Shown: positions 63,328 through 64,000 of the stretch, one piece after another
Layout of the letters: every line of letters begins with the position of its first letter
Position numbering within the stretch: the first letter of the stretch is position 1
Assembly: GCF_016587375.1 (NCBI RefSeq)
Contig: NZ_BNJG01000001.1
Location: 4,670,501 to 4,734,500, forward strand
Direction: 5' to 3'
Length of the DNA: 64,000 nt
Origin: Ktedonobacter robiniae
GTDB taxonomy: Bacteria; Chloroflexota; Ktedonobacteria; Ktedonobacterales; Ktedonobacteraceae
Translations under genes and position numbers: made by a program
Notes under the pieces: model-generated
The model's database searches: none
Told to the model about the DNA's origin: nothing
Seen by the model: the letters and a program-made list of their open reading frames with translations, nothing else

Positions 63328-64000
63328 TTGGAGCATACAGACAGAGGGCGCCAGGCAACTTCTCTAGATCCGCGCTCCCTACAGGATCAACTTCTCTATC
63401 CGCATGCGTGTTTTACGGCCTTGCGCGAGAAGCATGGCCCGTTAATGTATAATAATGCGGCACGTTTCTGGGAAGCCTTTGACTATGAACTTGTGCATTT
63501 GATTGCGAACCAGCATGAATTATTCTCATCTGATAGCGTGAAATATGCCGCAGAACGTAGTGTTGATGAGTTCCAGAGCATGCTCAATACCGACCCACCG
63601 CGTCATCGCCAGTTGCGCTCGCTTGTCTCTCAGGCCTTCACACCGCGTACGCTTGCTCAGCTTGCTCCACGTATTGCCGAGATTACCCAGAGTTTGCTTG
63701 ATGATGTGATCGAACGTGGCAGAATGGATGTGATCGCTGACCTCTCCTTCCCCTTGCCAGTGATCGTCATCGCGGAGCTACTAGGGGTTCCATCTGAGGA
63801 TCGTGTGCAATTTAAGCAGTGGTCGGATGAACTAGTGATGGGCGAGTATGGCGAGTTTGCCAGCGAAGAGCGCGAGGAGTATGAGCGTCGTGCGCGTGAG
63901 CGCTTCCGTAAGACGCTGGATACCATTTATGATTACTTTCGCGTGGTCATCGCCCAACGGAGGCGTGAGCCGCGTCATGACCTTATTAGCGAGCTGATCG
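63328..64000 (+). CDS. Cytochrome P450, 3' truncated by window
   Basis: A frame open from TTG 63328 (GAAAGGAAAG site upstream) to the window end encodes at least 224 residues of a soluble bacterial P450. Evidence is PLMYNNAARFWEAFDYE, DPPRHRQLRSLVSQAFTPR (the conserved H-x2-LR helix C region), DVIADLSFPLPVIVIAELLGVP and a helix F/G region. It resembles CYP107/109-type enzymes that need separate redox partners. It is divergent from the P450-reductase fusion with 247 bp between. Haem-binding motifs lie beyond the window. Confidence 0.88.
   Translation, partial: MEHTDRGRQATSLDPRSLQDQLLYPHACFTALREKHGPLMYNNAARFWEAFDYELVHLIANQHELFSSDSVKYAAERSVDEFQSMLNTDPPRHRQLRSLVSQAFTPRTLAQLAPRIAEITQSLLDDVIERGRMDVIADLSFPLPVIVIAELLGVPSEDRVQFKQWSDELVMGEYGEFASEEREEYERRARERFRKTLDTIYDYFRVVIAQRRREPRHDLISELI

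Overview
The window looks like a piece of a Ktedonobacteria-type Chloroflexota chromosome with the right-hand end of a prophage at its left edge. This is inferred from gene content: a self-sufficient CYP102-like P450, a DUF2298/YYY membrane protein, a Thi5-like riboflavin transporter behind an FMN riboswitch, PknB-type kinases with extracellular domains, archease with RtcB, and a T-box before argC. I found no tRNA, rRNA, CRISPR array or transposase.

Layout. 1-9.6 kb: end of a siphovirus-like prophage (tape measure, LamG-bearing tail protein, two fibre-type proteins, XhlA-like protein, amidase endolysin, LLH holin, then two leftward genes including an HTH regulator with its own promoter/operator). 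The prophage abuts the 3' part of a gene that resembles cystathionine beta-synthase, so it probably integrated inside that gene. 10.2-15.4 kb: an RNA-repair-like island with a leader ORF coupled to archease, a DraRnl-type RNA ligase, RtcB and an R2K-like ATP-grasp protein, interspersed with a REP-like repeat. 15.5-19.7 kb: AraC regulator divergent from a PhyH-family dioxygenase, an MFS transporter, and an ArsR/SmtB repressor. 20-34.4 kb: heavy-metal P1B ATPase, DUF2298 protein plus PQQ-type propeller, an orphan membrane protein behind twin operators, a universal stress protein, a DUF308 protein, aldehyde dehydrogenase, an SDR, a GT87-like mannosyltransferase and an AhpE-like peroxiredoxin. 34.6-37.0 kb: FMN riboswitch and ribXY. 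37.2-42.2 kb: a small coiled-coil protein and two paralogous Ser/Thr kinases. 42.5-52.3 kb: amino-acid block, with an arginine T-box before argC-argB and then hisZ-hisG-(HAD/APH fusion)-hisH-hisA-hisF, nearly all overlapping. 52.3-64 kb: NUDIX hydrolase, HTH-TPR regulator, secreted GH5-CBM3 cellulase, TrmB-type regulator followed by purA, PIG-L deacetylase, P450-reductase fusion, and a second P450 cut by the window edge.

Two patterns recur. Transcription units are separated by very long, nearly perfect hairpins with arms of 15-32 bp, each of different sequence. Three genes (ribX, the HTH-TPR regulator and the P450-reductase) are each broken by the apparent loss of a single C or G in a homopolymer, which may be sequencing error or real phase-off mutations.
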